From Capra hircus (lineage: Eukaryota > Chordata > Mammalia > Artiodactyla > Bovidae): a stretch of DNA of 64,000 nucleotides. Below, piece by piece: positions 42,053 through 53,694 of the stretch (positions are counted from its first letter, which is position 1; each line of letters begins with the position of its first letter). The position numbers and the translations under genes were made by a program. The stretch lies in contig NC_030816.1 of assembly GCF_001704415.2 (NCBI RefSeq), positions 78,509,713 through 78,573,712 of the forward strand, in the 5' to 3' direction. The notes beneath the pieces were generated by a model. That model was given only the letters and a program-made list of their open reading frames with translations, was not told the DNA's origin and did no database searches.

Positions 42053-42964
42053 AGTTTTGCCAAGAACATGCACTGCTCATAGCAAACACCCTCTGCCCAC
42101 AATACAAGACTCTACACATGGACATCACCAGATGGTCAACACCAAAATCAGATTGATTATATTCTTTGCAGCCAAAGATGGAGAAGCTCTATACAGTCAA
42201 CAAAAACAAGACCAGGACCTGACTGTGGCTCAGATCATGAACTCCTTATTACCAAATTCAGACTGAAATTGAAGAAAGTACGGAAAACCGCTAGACCATT
42301 CAGGTATGACCTCAATCAAATCACTTATGATTATACAGTGGAAGTGAGAAATAGATTTAAGGGCCTAGATCTGATAGACAGAGTGCCTGATGAACTATGG
42401 AATGAGGTTCGTGACATTGTACAGGAGACAGGGATCAAGACCATCCCCATGGAAAAGAAATACAAAAAAGCAAAATGGCTGTCTGGGGAGGCCTTACAAA
42501 TAGCTGTGAAAAGAAGAGAAGCGAAAAGCAAAGGAGAAAAGGAAAGATATAAGCATCTGAATGCAGAGTTCCAAAGAATAGCAAGAAGAGATAAGAAAGC
42601 CTTCTTCAGTGATCAGTGCAAAGAAATAGAGGAAAAGAACAGAATGGGAAAGACTAGAGATGTCTTTAAGAAAATTAGAGATCCCAAGGGAACATTTCAC
42701 GCGAAGATGGGCTCGATAAAGGACAGAAATGGTATGGACCTAACAGAAGCAGAAGATATTAAGAAGAGGTAGCAAGAATACACGGAAGAGCTGTACAAAA
42801 AAGATCTTCACAACCCAGATAATCATGATGATGTGATCATTCATCTAGAGCCAGACATGTTGGAATGCTAAGTCAAGTGGGTCTTAGGAAGCATCACTAC
42901 GAACAAAGCTAGGGGAGGTGATGGAATTCCAGTTGAGATATTTCAAATCCTGAAAGATGATGCT

Positions 42965-44362
42965 GTGAAAGTGCTGCACTCAATATGCCAGCAAATTTCA
43001 AAAACTAATCAGTGGCCGCAGGACTGGAAAAGGTCAGTTTTCATTCCAATCCCAAAGAAAGGCAATGCCAAAGAATGCTCAAACTACCACACAATTGCAC
43101 TCATCTCACATGCTAGTAAAGTAATGCTCAAAATTCTCCAAGCCAGGCTTCAGCAATACATGATCCGTGAACTTCCTGATGTTCAAGCTGGATTTAGAAA
43201 AGGCAGAGGAACCAGAGATCAAATTGCCAACATCCGCTGGATCATCGAAAAAGCAAGAGAGTTCCAGAAAAATGTCTATTTCTGCTTTCTTGACTATGCC
43301 AAAGCCTTTGACTGTGTGGGTCACAATAAACTGTGGAAAATTCTGAAAGAGATGGGAATACCAGACCACCTGACCTGCCTCTTGAGAAATCTGTATGCAG
43401 GTCAGGAAGCAACAGTTAGAGCTGGACATGGAACAACAGACTGGTTCCAAATAGGAAAAGGAGTACGTCAAGGCTGTATATTGTCACCCTGATTATTTAA
43501 CTTCTATGCAGAGTACATCATGAGAAACGCTGGACTGGAAGAAACACAAGCTGGAATCAAGATTGCTGGGAGAAATATCAATAACCTCAGATATGCAGAT
43601 GACACCACCATTATGGCAGAAAGTAAAGAGGAACTATAAAGCCTCTTGATGAAAGTGAAAGAGGAGAGCAAAAAAGTTGGCTTAAAGCTCAACATTCAGA
43701 AAATGAAGATCATGGCATCCAGTCCCATCACTTCATGGCAAACAGATGGGGAAACGGTGGAAACAGTGTCAGACTTTATGTTTTTGGGCTCCAAAATCAC
43801 TGCAGGTGGTGACTGCAGCCATGAAATTAAAAGACACTTACTACTTGGAAGAAAAGTTATGATCAACCTAGATAGCATCTTCAAAAGCAGAGATATTACT
43901 TTCCCGACTAAGGTCTGTCTACTCAAGGCTATGGTTTTTCCTGTGGTCATGTATGGATGTGAGAGTTGGACTGTGAAGAAGGCTGAGCACCGAAGCATTG
44001 ATGCGTTTGAACTGTGGTGTTGGAGAAGACTCTTGAGAGTCCCTTGGACTGCAAAGAGATCCAACCAGTCCATTCTGAAGGAGATCAACCCTGGGATTTC
44101 TTTGGAAGGAATGATGCTAAAGCTGAAACTCCAGTACTTTGGCCAGTTCATGCGAAGAGTTGACTCATTGGAAAAGACTCTGATGCTGGGAGGGATTGGG
44201 GGCAGCAGGAGAAAGGGACAACCGAGGATGAGATGGCTGGATGGCATCACTGACTCGATGGACATGAGTCTGAGTAAACTCTGGGAGATGGTGATGGACA
44301 GGGAGGCCTGGCGTGCTGCGATTCATGGGGTCGCAAAGAGTCGCACACGACTGAGCGACTGA
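42965..44362 (+). pseudogene. BovB reverse transcriptase remnant with nonsense codons
   Basis: The reverse transcriptase of the same copy, open at 42965-43492 and again at 43646-44362. Between them the frame keeps homology (YAEYIMRNAGLEE, RYADDTTIMAESKEEL) but carries TGA at 43491 and TAA near 43638. The C-terminal region ends GVAKSRTRLSD, the same terminus as the other copies. Confidence 0.85.
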
Positions 44363-44417
44363 ACTGAACTGAACTGAACTCCATTCTAAGCCTATGTTCT
44401 CTAAAATAACAAATATA

Positions 44418-44540
44418 CTGGGGAATTCCCTGGCAGGCCAGTGGTTAGAACTGCATACTCTGATGGCGGGACATGGGTTTGATCTCTGCTCTGGGAATTC
44501 CCACAAGCTGTGTGGTGCAGCCAAAAAAATAAAAAAAAAC
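44418..44540 (+). mobile_element. CHR SINE, short form
   Basis: GGGGAATTCCCTGGCAGGCC head, GGGTTTGATCTCTGCTC, GTGTGGTGCAGCC and an A-rich tail. Confidence 0.82.
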
Positions 44541-44909
44541 TAATATGCTGTCATTGTTCAAATGTCAAAGTACATTTTGTTGTGATCACTAAAGCAGAAT
44601 TTAAAGTCTAAATTATAAAATCATCAAGAGAAAACGATTGCCCAAAAGCAATGGCTATTTTAACTTTTCCAAGAGTGGAAATTTAACTTGCATCGAAATT
44701 CAGTCGAATATAATATTTGCATCGTTTCCACTGAGAATTTGACTACAGTCCAAAGACCGCAAGAAAATTTTAAAAATACTTAAAGCAAATAGTGTTATAA
44801 TATAAATTAAAGCATTGGTAATTGGCAAAGTCAACTGCTTTTCAGTTTGCTCATGTGGTGGCATATGTTTACAGACATGATATTCAGTGTATAGATGCTG
44901 TTTATTATA
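44541..44909. other. Intergenic, no gene recognised
   Basis: No recognised feature. Confidence 0.4.
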
Positions 44910-45125
44910 TGTGTTTAGTTGCTCAGTCATGTTTGACTCTTCGTGACCCTTTGGACTGTAGCCCACCAGGCTGCTTTATCCAAGCAATTTTCCAGGCAAG
45001 AATACTGGAGTGGCTTGCTGTTCCCTTCTCCAAGGGATCTTCCCACCCCACGGATCGAACCTGTGCTTCTGTGTCTCTTGCACTGCAGGAGGATTCTTCA
45101 TCCACTGAGCCACTGAGGAAGCCCG
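44910..45125 (-). mobile_element. Bov-tA SINE
   Basis: Antisense Bov-tA from GTGTTTAGTTGCTCAGTCAT to GAGCCACTGAGGAAGCCC; the flanks share only GATGCT, so the duplication is short or eroded. Confidence 0.9.
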
Positions 45126-45474
45126 ATGCTATTCTATTCCTACAGAAGACAACATGCAACTTCAGTTAAAACTGAAGAGGAATAGTCCAGAAAGTGGAGC
45201 CACCTGGCCTGCCAGGAGTCACAGCACCAGTGGAGGGGTCTGGATGGTGCAAGGATTGCAATTACATTGATCTCTGATCAGATATTCAAACCAACATCTG
45301 AAATATTGATGTAAGCTTCTTAGACTTAATATCAGGAAGCCTCATTAATAAACCCCATGCAGTGTCTTTCCATCTCTTCTCATGACTCTCTGAATAATAG
45401 CCATTTAACAGGAAAAGGTCACTTTCTAAGAAAAGTCAGACAGCTACTTGTGTGAAGATCGTCCTTCTACTGAT
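45126..45474. other. Intergenic, no gene recognised
   Basis: No recognised feature. Confidence 0.4.
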
Positions 45475-45483
45475 CAGCAATAG

Positions 45484-45486
<3 letters not shown>

Positions 45487-45521
<35 letters not shown>

Positions 45522-45728
45522 GTCACTCAGTCAAGTCAAACTCTTTGAGACCCCATAAACCATAGCCCTCCAGGCCCCTCTGTCCACGGAATTCTCCAGA
45601 CAAGTATACTGGAGTGTGTTGCCATTTCCTTCACTAAGGGATCTTCCCAGGGACTGAACCCAGGGATTGAATCCAGGTTATCTGCATTGTGGGCAGATTC
45701 TTTACTGTTTGAGCCACCAGGTAAGTCC
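45487..45728 (-). mobile_element. Bov-tA SINE with (TG)n tail
   Basis: A TG repeat of about 16 units (45487-45519) leads straight into antisense BovA (TTAGTCACTCAGTCAAGTCA). It ends GAGCCACCAGGTAAGTCC. A perfect 12-bp duplication cagcaatagata (45475-45486 and 45729-45740) encloses both. Confidence 0.94.
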
Positions 45729-45740
45729 CAGCAATAGATA

Positions 45741-46437
45741 CTGCTTCCTAACTTAAATGCAAGTCTAAAGCCATAAATATATTCTGGATTTTTAATTTCT
45801 GTGTAAGAAAACTTTTTTAAGGATAAGAACCTTAACAGTTAGCTACCAAAATAAAGATGCTGCTAACTTCCAAACTAAATTTGAAAGTACGTGAGAAAAA
45901 GGAAGAGAAAGAAAAATAACAGTACTTCAGGAAATTTCACAGGTTATTTCATTAAAACAAGCAACAGCAGTTTATAGAAAAGAAACATTGTGAAATCAGT
46001 ATCACAAAGGATTAAATTAACTTCTTTTATTAACAGCTACATGAAAATACTTGTATATTTTATTTTTTATATAAAGAAAATAAGACATGCAAAAGAAGTT
46101 TAATTCCCCTAATGACTTCAGAGACAGTGGACATTAGGAAAATAAAAGCATAGTATTTTAATGGTGAAATTACCTATTTTTGTTGAGCAAGGAAAACTAG
46201 TTACAAAGAAAAATAGCACAAAGTTTAAGTAATTTTTTAGGATAGGAGTATTATAGACATATTCTATGCTTTCAAATTATGTTTTTAAATGGCAAAAAGG
46301 AAAAAAGAATGAACTGGGTATTTAGATCCATCAAAAAATATTATAAGTGGATCTTGCACCATATAAATTGTATAGCAAAACATTAAGTATCAATGGCTAT
46401 TCCTCAGGTTCTTACTGGATGTAACCAAATCCCATAG
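45741..46437. other. Intergenic, AT-rich, no gene recognised
   Basis: No recognised feature. Confidence 0.4.
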
Positions 46438-46645
46438 CTCTTCCCAGGTAGCTCAGCAGTAAAGAATCTGCCTCCAATGCAGGAGACTTGGGTTGGACCC
46501 CTGGGTGGGGAATATGTCCTGGAAGAGGAAATGGCAAGCCACTCCAGTATTCTTGCTTGGAAAATTCCATGAACAGAGGAGCCTGGCAGGCTACAGTTCA
46601 AAGGGTAGAAAAGAGTCAGACACAATTGAGCGACTGATCAGGCAT
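46438..46645 (+). mobile_element. Bov-tA SINE
   Basis: GCTCTTCCCAGGTAGCTCAG head to ACACAATTGAGCGACTGATC; intact order with moderate divergence. Confidence 0.9.
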
Positions 46646-47411
46646 GACGCACATATGGATGGGATGGAGAAGTAAACGGGCATGGCCACCGTCAGCATCA
46701 CCAAGGCCATCCTCTCCAAGGTAAGGTCCTGTTTCCAGCTAAGAGTCTTCAGGTTGGACCAGACTCGGGTCGGCTTGGGGGATGAGCAGGGAGCCCCTCC
46801 CAAACACGTCCCCGGCCAGCTCTCTTGGGTACTGCTTTCCTGTCAAGTCATGATTGTAATATAACTTCTGTTGTTCTTGGAATCAGCACAGAGAGACTTC
46901 ACTTTTGGATACAACTGTTGGCTTAAAAAAATACTTCCAGGGAAAAAATATCACTGAACCACAGAGCAGCAAGAACCTTAGCAACCTTAGCAGTTCCTGA
47001 CCCCCGCCCTTGGCCTCCTCCCCAGCAGCTTTCTAAATGTTATCATTCTCCTCCTGGCCCCGTCCTGCTCCTCCCTCCAGGCCCTCACTCTCAGAGAAGT
47101 CCCTCAAGTGGTTCTCCAGGACAATACTGTTCGTAGGGGAAGAAGCCCTTCAGCTTCCTCTGCGCTGTTTCAGCATCTTTCTCCCCATGTGTACAATCTA
47201 CTGGCTACTTGTCTGCTCTGCTGCCAGGCATTGTGCCAAGCCCTTAGCACTTGAAAGAGATTTAATCCCAAGGGTAATTCTCTGATCTACAAAAAAAAGA
47301 CTCAGAGAAGTTCAGGAATTCACCAGAGTTTCTTCATTCATGTACCCCTCCTCTAAGTTTAAAAAGAAGCATCCCATTGTTGATAGCCCTGTGTTGCATA
47401 ATTGCAATTTG
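46646..47411. other. Intergenic, one exon-like ATG/splice-donor segment
   Basis: At 46682-46720 an ATG in good context encodes MATVSITKAILSK and is followed by a GTAAGG donor consensus. The downstream sequence to 47411 is moderately GC-rich but shows no recognised acceptor-bounded exon or protein. Without a partner exon this is only a curiosity. Confidence 0.25.
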
Positions 47412-47628
47412 CTAGAGATTCCCTGGTGGCTCAGATGGTAAAGCATCTGCCTGCAATGCAGGAGACCTGGGTTCGAGCCCTGGGTTGGGAAGATCTCCTG
47501 GAGAAATGGTAACCCACTCTAGTATTCTTGCCTGGAGAATCCCAGGGACAGAGAAGCCTGGTAGGCTACAGTCCATGGAGTTGCAAAGAGTCGGACACAA
47601 CAGAGCGACTTCAGTTCACTTCTTCAAG
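47412..47628 (+). mobile_element. Bov-tA SINE
   Basis: TTCCCTGGTGGCTCAGATGG head, GTTCGAGCCC box B and a complete body to ACACAACAGAGCGACTTC. Low divergence. Confidence 0.93.
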
Positions 47629-47664
47629 AGAGTAGATTAGAAATGTTCTCATCAGAACCCGCAC

Positions 47665-47830
47665 CCCCGCAATAAGTAAATAAGTGAGGTGATGGCTGTG
47701 TTAACTCCATGGGGGGGATATCTTTCACCATATATACACCTATCGAATCATCACATTGTACACTTGAAGAACCTTACTTATATTTTTCATTATATACCTC
47801 CACAAAGCTAGTGGTCGGGGGGGGGGGGGG
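47665..47830 (+). mobile_element. Old L1M 3' end with poly-G tract
   Basis: AAATAAGTGAGGTGATGGCT, ATCATCACATTGTACACTTG and TTTTTCATTATATACC match an L1M terminus. It runs into 14 consecutive Gs (47817-47830). Confidence 0.65.
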
Positions 47831-47852
47831 AAGTTTTTTAAATAAAATAAAA

Positions 47853-48165
47853 CAGGACTTCCCTGATTAAGAAACTCAGGGGACATGGATTCGATCCCTG
47901 CTCCGGGCAGAGTCCGAGGAGCAACTAAGTCCAGGTGCCACAACTCCTGCATGCTGCAAGCGTCCACATGCTACATCTGCTGAAGCCCGCCTGCCTAGAG
48001 CCTGTGCTCCGCAACGAAGAAGCCATGGCAACAAGCCCAGACACCAAAACCAGAGAGTAGCCCCTGCTCACTGCAACTAGAGAAAACCTGTGCTCAGCAT
48101 CAAAGACCCAGATGGCAGAAAATAAATAAAATTATAGGAAAAAAATAAATAAACCAAAGCATCTC
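47853..48165 (+). mobile_element. CHR SINE, long form
   Basis: GGACTTCCCTGATTAAGAAA (head internally deleted), GGATTCGATCCCTGCTCCGG, the ordered CACAACTCCTGCATGCTGCA and GTGCTCCGCAACGAAGAAGC units, then an AATAAATAAA tail followed by a (CA)n run at 48173-48192. Confidence 0.88.
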
Positions 48166-48254
48166 TATTACACACACACACACACACACACCTGTGAATG
48201 CACACCCATGCCTCCCACCTCCTCTGGGGGCTTTATCAATTATTCCATCCTCCT

Positions 48255-48760
48255 GTGAGAATAAATTTTAATGTGTCAACTTGACTATGCTGAGGGATGC
48301 CCACATAGCTGGGAAAACGTTATTTCTGGGTGTCTGTGTGTGAGGCTGATTCTTCAACAGTACTTGCTGCTGCTAAGTCACTTCAGTCATGTTCGACTCT
48401 GTGCAACCCCGTGCGACCCCATAGAGGGCAGCCCACCAGGCTCCCCCGTCCCTGGGATTCTCCAGGCAAGAACACTGGAGTGGCTTGCCATTTCCTTCTC
48501 CAATGTGTGAAAGCAAAAAGTGAAAGTGAAGTCTCTCAGTCATGTCCAATTCTTTACGACCCTATGGGCTGCAGCCTACCAGGCTCCTCCATCTATGGGA
48601 TTTTCCAGGCAAGAGTACTGGAGTGGCTTGCCATTGCCTTCTCGGAACAGTACTTGAATCTGTGCAAAGAGGAAAGACACGCACATCTGCGTGAGGACGG
48701 CACCCTCAGCCTCCCAGGGGCCCCTAGAGAACAGAAGCGGAAGGAAGGGTGAATCCGCTC
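48255..48760 (+). mobile_element. Ancient ERVL-type (MLT2-like) LTR remnant, split by Bov-A2
   Basis: TTTTAATGTGTCAACTTGAC, TGCTGAGGGATGCCCACATA, AACGTTATTTCTGGGTGTCT before the SINE; GCGGAAGGAAGGGTGAATCC after it. The right part is incomplete and may extend to about 48830. No internal genes. Family assignment is from memory. Confidence 0.45.
48367..48645 (-). mobile_element. Bov-A2 SINE (two BovA units)
   Basis: Two antisense BovA bodies in tandem (48367-48505 and about 48520-48645) joined by the linker GTGAAAGCAAAAAGTGAAAG. No tRNA head. Perfect 11-bp duplication aacagtacttg (48356-48366 and 48646-48656). Confidence 0.95.
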
Positions 48761-48830
48761 ACTGCCACCCTCAGCACATCAGCTCTGCTGGTTCTCCAGC
48801 CTTCCGGCTCCAGGCCTTAAACCAGCCAGT

Positions 48831-49302
48831 GGGCTGGGACAGAACCCCACCTCTGACTTCCCCCGGTCTCCTGATGGCCTTCCATCCCAAAATGTCCTAA
48901 ATGCCACCACTTGGCAACATCCTGGTGCCCAAAATCTGGGCCTGGTCCAGGCCGGGCACTCAGGCCTCACCCATCATGCCTGCCTCCTGAGGGTTCTCAC
49001 TGCCGCGTCTCCTGTCCCAATATGGGGAAACACACTGACTGAAACCACCCACCCTGGCCGGGCACCACAGTAACCATTCATGTGAGTTATTTTACGACAG
49101 GAGGATCTAGTAAGGAGCATGGAACTAAAAAGCCAGCACCACCCCCAAAGAGTTCAGGAAAGGTCAAAAGGAGACACCACATGTCCTACCACCTCCCAGA
49201 ACCTCTGGCTGGAATCTATCTTGTCTGAGCAAGGTGTGTGCCACCAGGAAGGACTCTGAGTCAGAGTGATAAGTCAGAAACAGCAACCCGGAAACTAATC
49301 CT
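48831..49302. other. Intergenic, no gene recognised
   Basis: Moderately GC-rich with no recognised repeat or exon. Confidence 0.4.
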
Positions 49303-49528
49303 GTGTATGCATGCTAAGTCGCTTCACTGGTGTCCGACTCTGTGTGACCCTATGGACTGAAGCCTGGCAGGCTCCTCTGTCAGTGGGATTCTCCAGGCAA
49401 GAACGCTGGAGTGGGTTGCCATGCCCTCCTCCAGGAGATCTTCCTGACCTAAAGATCGAACCCATGTCTCTGACATCTCCTGCATTGGTAGGCAGGTTCT
49501 TTACCACCGGCACCACTTAGGAAACCCA
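49303..49528 (-). mobile_element. Bov-tA SINE
   Basis: Antisense Bov-tA from TGTATGCATGCTAAGTCGCT to GGCACCACTTAGGAAACCC. Confidence 0.92.
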
Positions 49529-49769
49529 AGAATGCAAGCCACATGGCTGAGCAGTCCCCCTGGGTTCCCTTACCGTGTTACTCTCTGCCCAGGTCTTCCT
49601 TCCCAGTGAAGTCCGTTGCTTTGGCAGCACCCGTGTCTCCACGGATAATTCATTTCCGAGTTAGACAAGAGCCCCATCTTGGGCCCTGGAAGGGGTCCCC
49701 CTACCTGCAATACCAACAGACTCTTTCCATTAACAGCCAACAAGGGAAAACAATCCATCCTCTATTTCA

Positions 49770-50245
49770 AACCTGCAGTCATTTCCCACTGAAATTAAAA
49801 CAAAAGCCAAACACTTTGTTTTGACTAGCCAAGGGTGAGCTGACCCTGCCTGTGTTTTCACCTCCCCTCCTGCAGCCCTGCTCCTGCTTGTCCTTCCTTC
49901 TCTTCCACCCACCTCCCCGTCACTCCCAACCCCCTCCCCCGACTCCCTGGCTGCTCACCTGGGTGCCTGGGAGCTGCTCCTCCCCCTCATCCCGGCCTCG
50001 GCATCCACAGGGGTCCTGGCCTCTGGACAAAGGGCTCCTCTCCCACATCACCAGCCTTGTAGGCTGTTTATAACCTTCCCCAAATCTGAAAATGTTTTCA
50101 CATGTTCAGAGCATGTGTCTGTCTCCCCCACTAGAATGGGGCCCCTAAGGACAGGGTTTTGCTGTTCTGCTCCATGTCCCCTCACCCAGCAACAGTATCT
50201 GACACAGAAAAGCTAGTCCATAAATATTTATTGGAAAAATCATAT
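49770..50245 (-). mobile_element. L2 LINE remnant
   Basis: Complement of L2: the 5' side is pyrimidine-rich (49855-49990), and the 3' side GTCTGTCTCCCCCACTAGAA, GGACAGGGTTTTGCTGTTCT and CATAAATATTTATTGGAAAA fits the L2 terminus well. Confidence 0.65.
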
Positions 50246-50351
50246 TCGATCCATTGCCTTATGCTCTCAGTTTACACACATGCTCTTGTTTCTTTTCCGA
50301 AGACATTCTGCCTCCCAATATGCATTCCACAGGTCCCCACTTCTTTCCTGC

Positions 50352-50579
50352 TTGCATGCTAAGTCACTTCAGTCGTGTCCAAAACTCTTTATGACCCCAT
50401 GAACTGTAGCCTGCCAGGCTCCTCTGTCCATGGGATTCTCCAGGCAAGAATACTGGAGTGGGCTGCCACTCCCTTCTCCAGGGGATCTTCCCGACCCCGG
50501 GATCAATCACACGTCTCTTTATGTCTGCTGCAGTGGTAAGCGGGCTCTCTGCAACTAGCGCCGCCTAAGAAGCCCAGTG
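50352..50579 (-). mobile_element. Bov-tA SINE
   Basis: Antisense Bov-tA beginning TTGCATGCTAAGTCACTTCA, with a 9-bp duplication ctttcctgc (50343-50351 and 50580-50588). Confidence 0.92.
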
Positions 50580-50682
50580 CTTTCCTGCATTTCACCCCAA
50601 ATTGTCTTAAAGGAAGTTCCCTTCCAGCCAGGCCTTAGCTGCTGTGGCTTTACCCCGATCCCATCACTTTGTTAAAACTGCA

Positions 50683-50845
50683 CGAAGGAGAAGAGGGTGT
50701 CAGAGGATGAGGTGGCTGGGTGGCATCACCAATGCAATGCACATGAAGTTGGGCAAATTCCGGGAGATGGGGAGGGACAGGGAGGCCTGGTGTGCTGCAG
50801 GATCGCAAAGAGTCAGACACGGCTGGACGACTGAACAACAGAACT
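50683..50845 (+). mobile_element. BovB 3' terminal fragment
   Basis: GAAGGAGAAGAGGGTGTCAG, RMRWLGGIT in translation, to GGACGACTGAACAACAGAAC; about 160 bases with a 10-base deletion where other copies read CAGTCCATGGGGTC. Confidence 0.85.
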
Positions 50846-52062
50846 TCCTGGGGGCAAAATCCAGTGACCTCTCCCAAACTGGCAAGCTGCCAACGACTTT
50901 GCAGCTTTTGTCTTTTCATCTTTGTATCCCCGGAGCCCAATTCCCCACCAGGCACAGGAAGAGCACTTAATTGTTGTTGCATGAATTAATAACTAATTAG
51001 CTAACTTGACCCGGGTTGTCACAGACCAATTCCTGAAGCTGTCTCTTCCTCGCCTTCCACGACTTTGTCTAGCTTTCTCCCAACTGAACACTTTACGAGC
51101 AACATTCTTCTTTCTCAGTCTTTTTTCTGGTTGTCTCCTCCACCATCAATGCATATTCTTCTTACTTGTCTGAAATGGAGTTTTAATCATGGTTCCAGTT
51201 TCAAATCCATTCTAATCTCGAGTGTGTTAGCAGCAGCCTCACCCAGTCAATCACACAGATTTGGAGCCTCAGAACATTGCCCTTGGTTCTCTCCAGACTT
51301 TGTAAAACATTCGAAGCACAAGAAAGGGAGGGGGAATGAGAAAGGGGAACTGAGAATTATACATCCTACTTTATACCGTACTCTTCTTTCTGCTTTACAA
51401 ATACCAACAGTGAGTGGACTATTTCACACGTTCCAATGGGGATGTGCAGAAAGAAATGTAATTTCTTTACATTGGTCTTTTTCATAAGTCTGGTTAATAA
51501 AAAAATAAATTCAGTTAATGTTCACATCTGTTAAAAGCATAGCTCAGTGCAGTAATTGAAATAGCACGTGTAGGGAATGCCAAGTCTCCCTTTGGAAAAG
51601 ATACTTAAGATGCCTGCCCGTCTCCCGCTTCTTTCTTGAAGTGTTTCTAGGTGAACAGAAGCAGAGGTATGGGATGGAGGTGTCTCTGAGATTTGGGGAG
51701 ATGCTGGGATTCCCCGATCCACACAGCATCATCCAGAGTTCCTCCGCATCCCAGGTGTTGGTGGGACCCGTGGTTGGGTCCTCTGGGCCTGGCCAGAACC
51801 AGACGTGGCTACCCTCACCTCGTTCTGGGCTCCTGCCGGCCGCCTTCTCTGAACGAGTGCCCTGGGGTCCCAGCCCCACAGCAGGTTGGCCTGTTGCGCC
51901 TCAGCACCCCAGGCTGACTTAGCTTCATCCTCACACAAAAAGGAGGCTGAACCCCAAAAAGTACCCACCCTGATGTATTTTTTCAAGGCCATACACCACA
52001 GTGGCTGTGGCAATAGCTCCCCAACTTGCCCTCAATGTAACCCACTAATTTTATGGGTCCCC
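50846..52062. other. Intergenic, no gene recognised
   Basis: About 1.2 kb, GC-richer at 51640-51940. Open frames there overlap on both strands (51641-51922 plus, 51879-51544 and 52013-51729 minus) and match nothing recognised. Confidence 0.4.
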
Positions 52063-52075
52063 ACCCTCTCACAGG

Positions 52076-52289
52076 GGCTTCCTTGGTGGCTCAGATGGTA
52101 AAGAATCCTCCTGCAATGCAGGAGACCTGGGTTTGATCCCTGGGTTGGGAAGATCCCCTGCAGAAGGGAATGGCTACCCACTCCAGTATTCTTGCCTGGA
52201 GAGTTCCATGGACAGAGGAGCCTGGCGGGCTACAGTCCATGGGGTTGAAAAGAGCTGGACATGACTGAGCAACTAACATTTCTGCTTTT
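52076..52289 (+). mobile_element. Bov-tA SINE
   Basis: GGCTTCCTTGGTGGCTCAGA head to GACATGACTGAGCAACTAAC. Duplication accctctca[c/g]agg at 52063-52075 and 52290-52302 with one mismatch. Confidence 0.94.
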
Positions 52290-52302
52290 ACCCTCTCAGA
52301 GG

Positions 52303-52949
52303 CTTGGGACTGACATCTGTCTCTCCTCCCTCTCCTTACCCTTCACACAAACACTCTCGGGCTCCCTTCTCCTCCCCATGCTCCCCGGGGCCAGAAAACA
52401 GCTGGACTTTCCTCGTACTTTGCCCCCATCCTGTCCTCCTCTTTCTGACTCCATCTACAGTTGAAGAAGGAATCTCTCCTCTACACTGTGGGAGAATTCT
52501 GTAAGCTCATTTCTCCAAGCTTAGTTAGTTGTTGGTATGCTAAAAAAAAAAAAAAGGCATTAAAAGAATTTGGAAAATATTTTCTCAAGATAGCCTGGCA
52601 AGTCTGATATAAATTAAAGCTGATGAAGCAAACTTAATCTGGCCAGCTAAAGGAATTTTGATTGATCCTAAAGGCAATATGAAGAGCCACTGACTGTTAT
52701 AAACATGATTATATTTTCTTTCAAAGGTCACTTTGGCTGCAATGTAGAAAGCAGATTAGATGCTAGTGCTTTCCAGATTTTGTACCCATGACACTCATGG
52801 AAAATAGTAATACTATAAGGCACAATGAGGGAACAGAAAGAGGTCACTCTGGGCCCTCCCATGAGAGCTGAAGGGATGAACACACCTGGAGTCCATTCAT
52901 GGTTACACACTGATAAAGCAGGAAGTACAAGTTTGGAAGGTTGAAAGCC
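52303..52949. other. Intergenic, no gene recognised
   Basis: A-tract near 52542-52556; otherwise nothing recognised. Confidence 0.4.
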
Positions 52950-53545
52950 AGTTAAAAGACAATTACCATATGATCCAGCAGTCCCATTCCTGGGCATATA
53001 TTCTGAGAAAACTCAAATTTGCAAAGATACAGGTACCCCTATGTTCATAGCAGCACTATTTGCAATAGCCAAGACATGGAAACAAACTAAATATCCATTG
53101 ACAGATGAATGGATAAAGAAGATATGGTACATATATACAATGGAATATTACACAGCCATAAAAAAGAATGAAATAATGCCATTTGCAGCAACATGGATAG
53201 AGCTAGACATGATCATACTAAATGAAGTAAGTCAAACAGAAAAAGACAAATACCATATAATACCAAATACGTGGGAACCTAAAAAAGTGATGCAATTGAA
53301 CCTCTTTATAAAATTAAAACAGACTCACAGCCATAGAAAACAAACTTATGGTTACCAAAGGGGAAAGGACAGGAGGGATAAATTAGGAGTTTGGGATTAG
53401 CAGATGCAAACAACTGTATATAAGCTAAATAAACAACAAGGTCCCACTGTATGGCATAAAGAGTTACATTCAATATCTTGTAATAAAATATGATGAAAAA
53501 GCATCTGAAAAAAATATATATCATATATGTATGAATAAATATATG

Positions 53546-53672
53546 TGTGTTAGTCGCTCAGTCATGCCCGACTCTTTGCAACCCCATGGACTGCAATCCA
53601 CCAGGTTCCTGTGTCCATGAGATTTTCCAGGCAAGGATACTGGGGTGGGTTGCCATTTCCTTCTCCAGAGGA
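53546..53672 (-). mobile_element. BovA/Bov-tA, truncated
   Basis: Antisense BovA body from GTGTTAGTCGCTCAGTCATG to CTTCTCCAGAGGATCT; the tRNA-like head is absent. Confidence 0.88.
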
Positions 53673-53694
53673 TCTTTATATTATTGTTGTTATT

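Larger units (their letters stand above)
41284..44378 (+). mobile_element. BovB, near full length, inactivated
   Basis: A 3.1-kb sense BovB with both protein domains. The apurinic-type endonuclease lies at about 41538-42049 (GTWNVRSM, SEIKWTG, VYAPTSNA, GDWNAKVG). The reverse transcriptase lies at about 42965-43640 (AGFRKGRGTRDQI, FLDYAKAFD, RYADD). Inactivating lesions include a one-base loss near 42049 after EAGQRL, an extra stop TAG near 42770, TAA near 42869, TGA replacing Cys after ILSP at 43491, and TAA near 43638. It ends in four GAACT repeats. Imperfect flanks ctccatcctga (41273-41283) and ctccattctaa (44379-44389) may be the target duplication. Confidence 0.93.
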
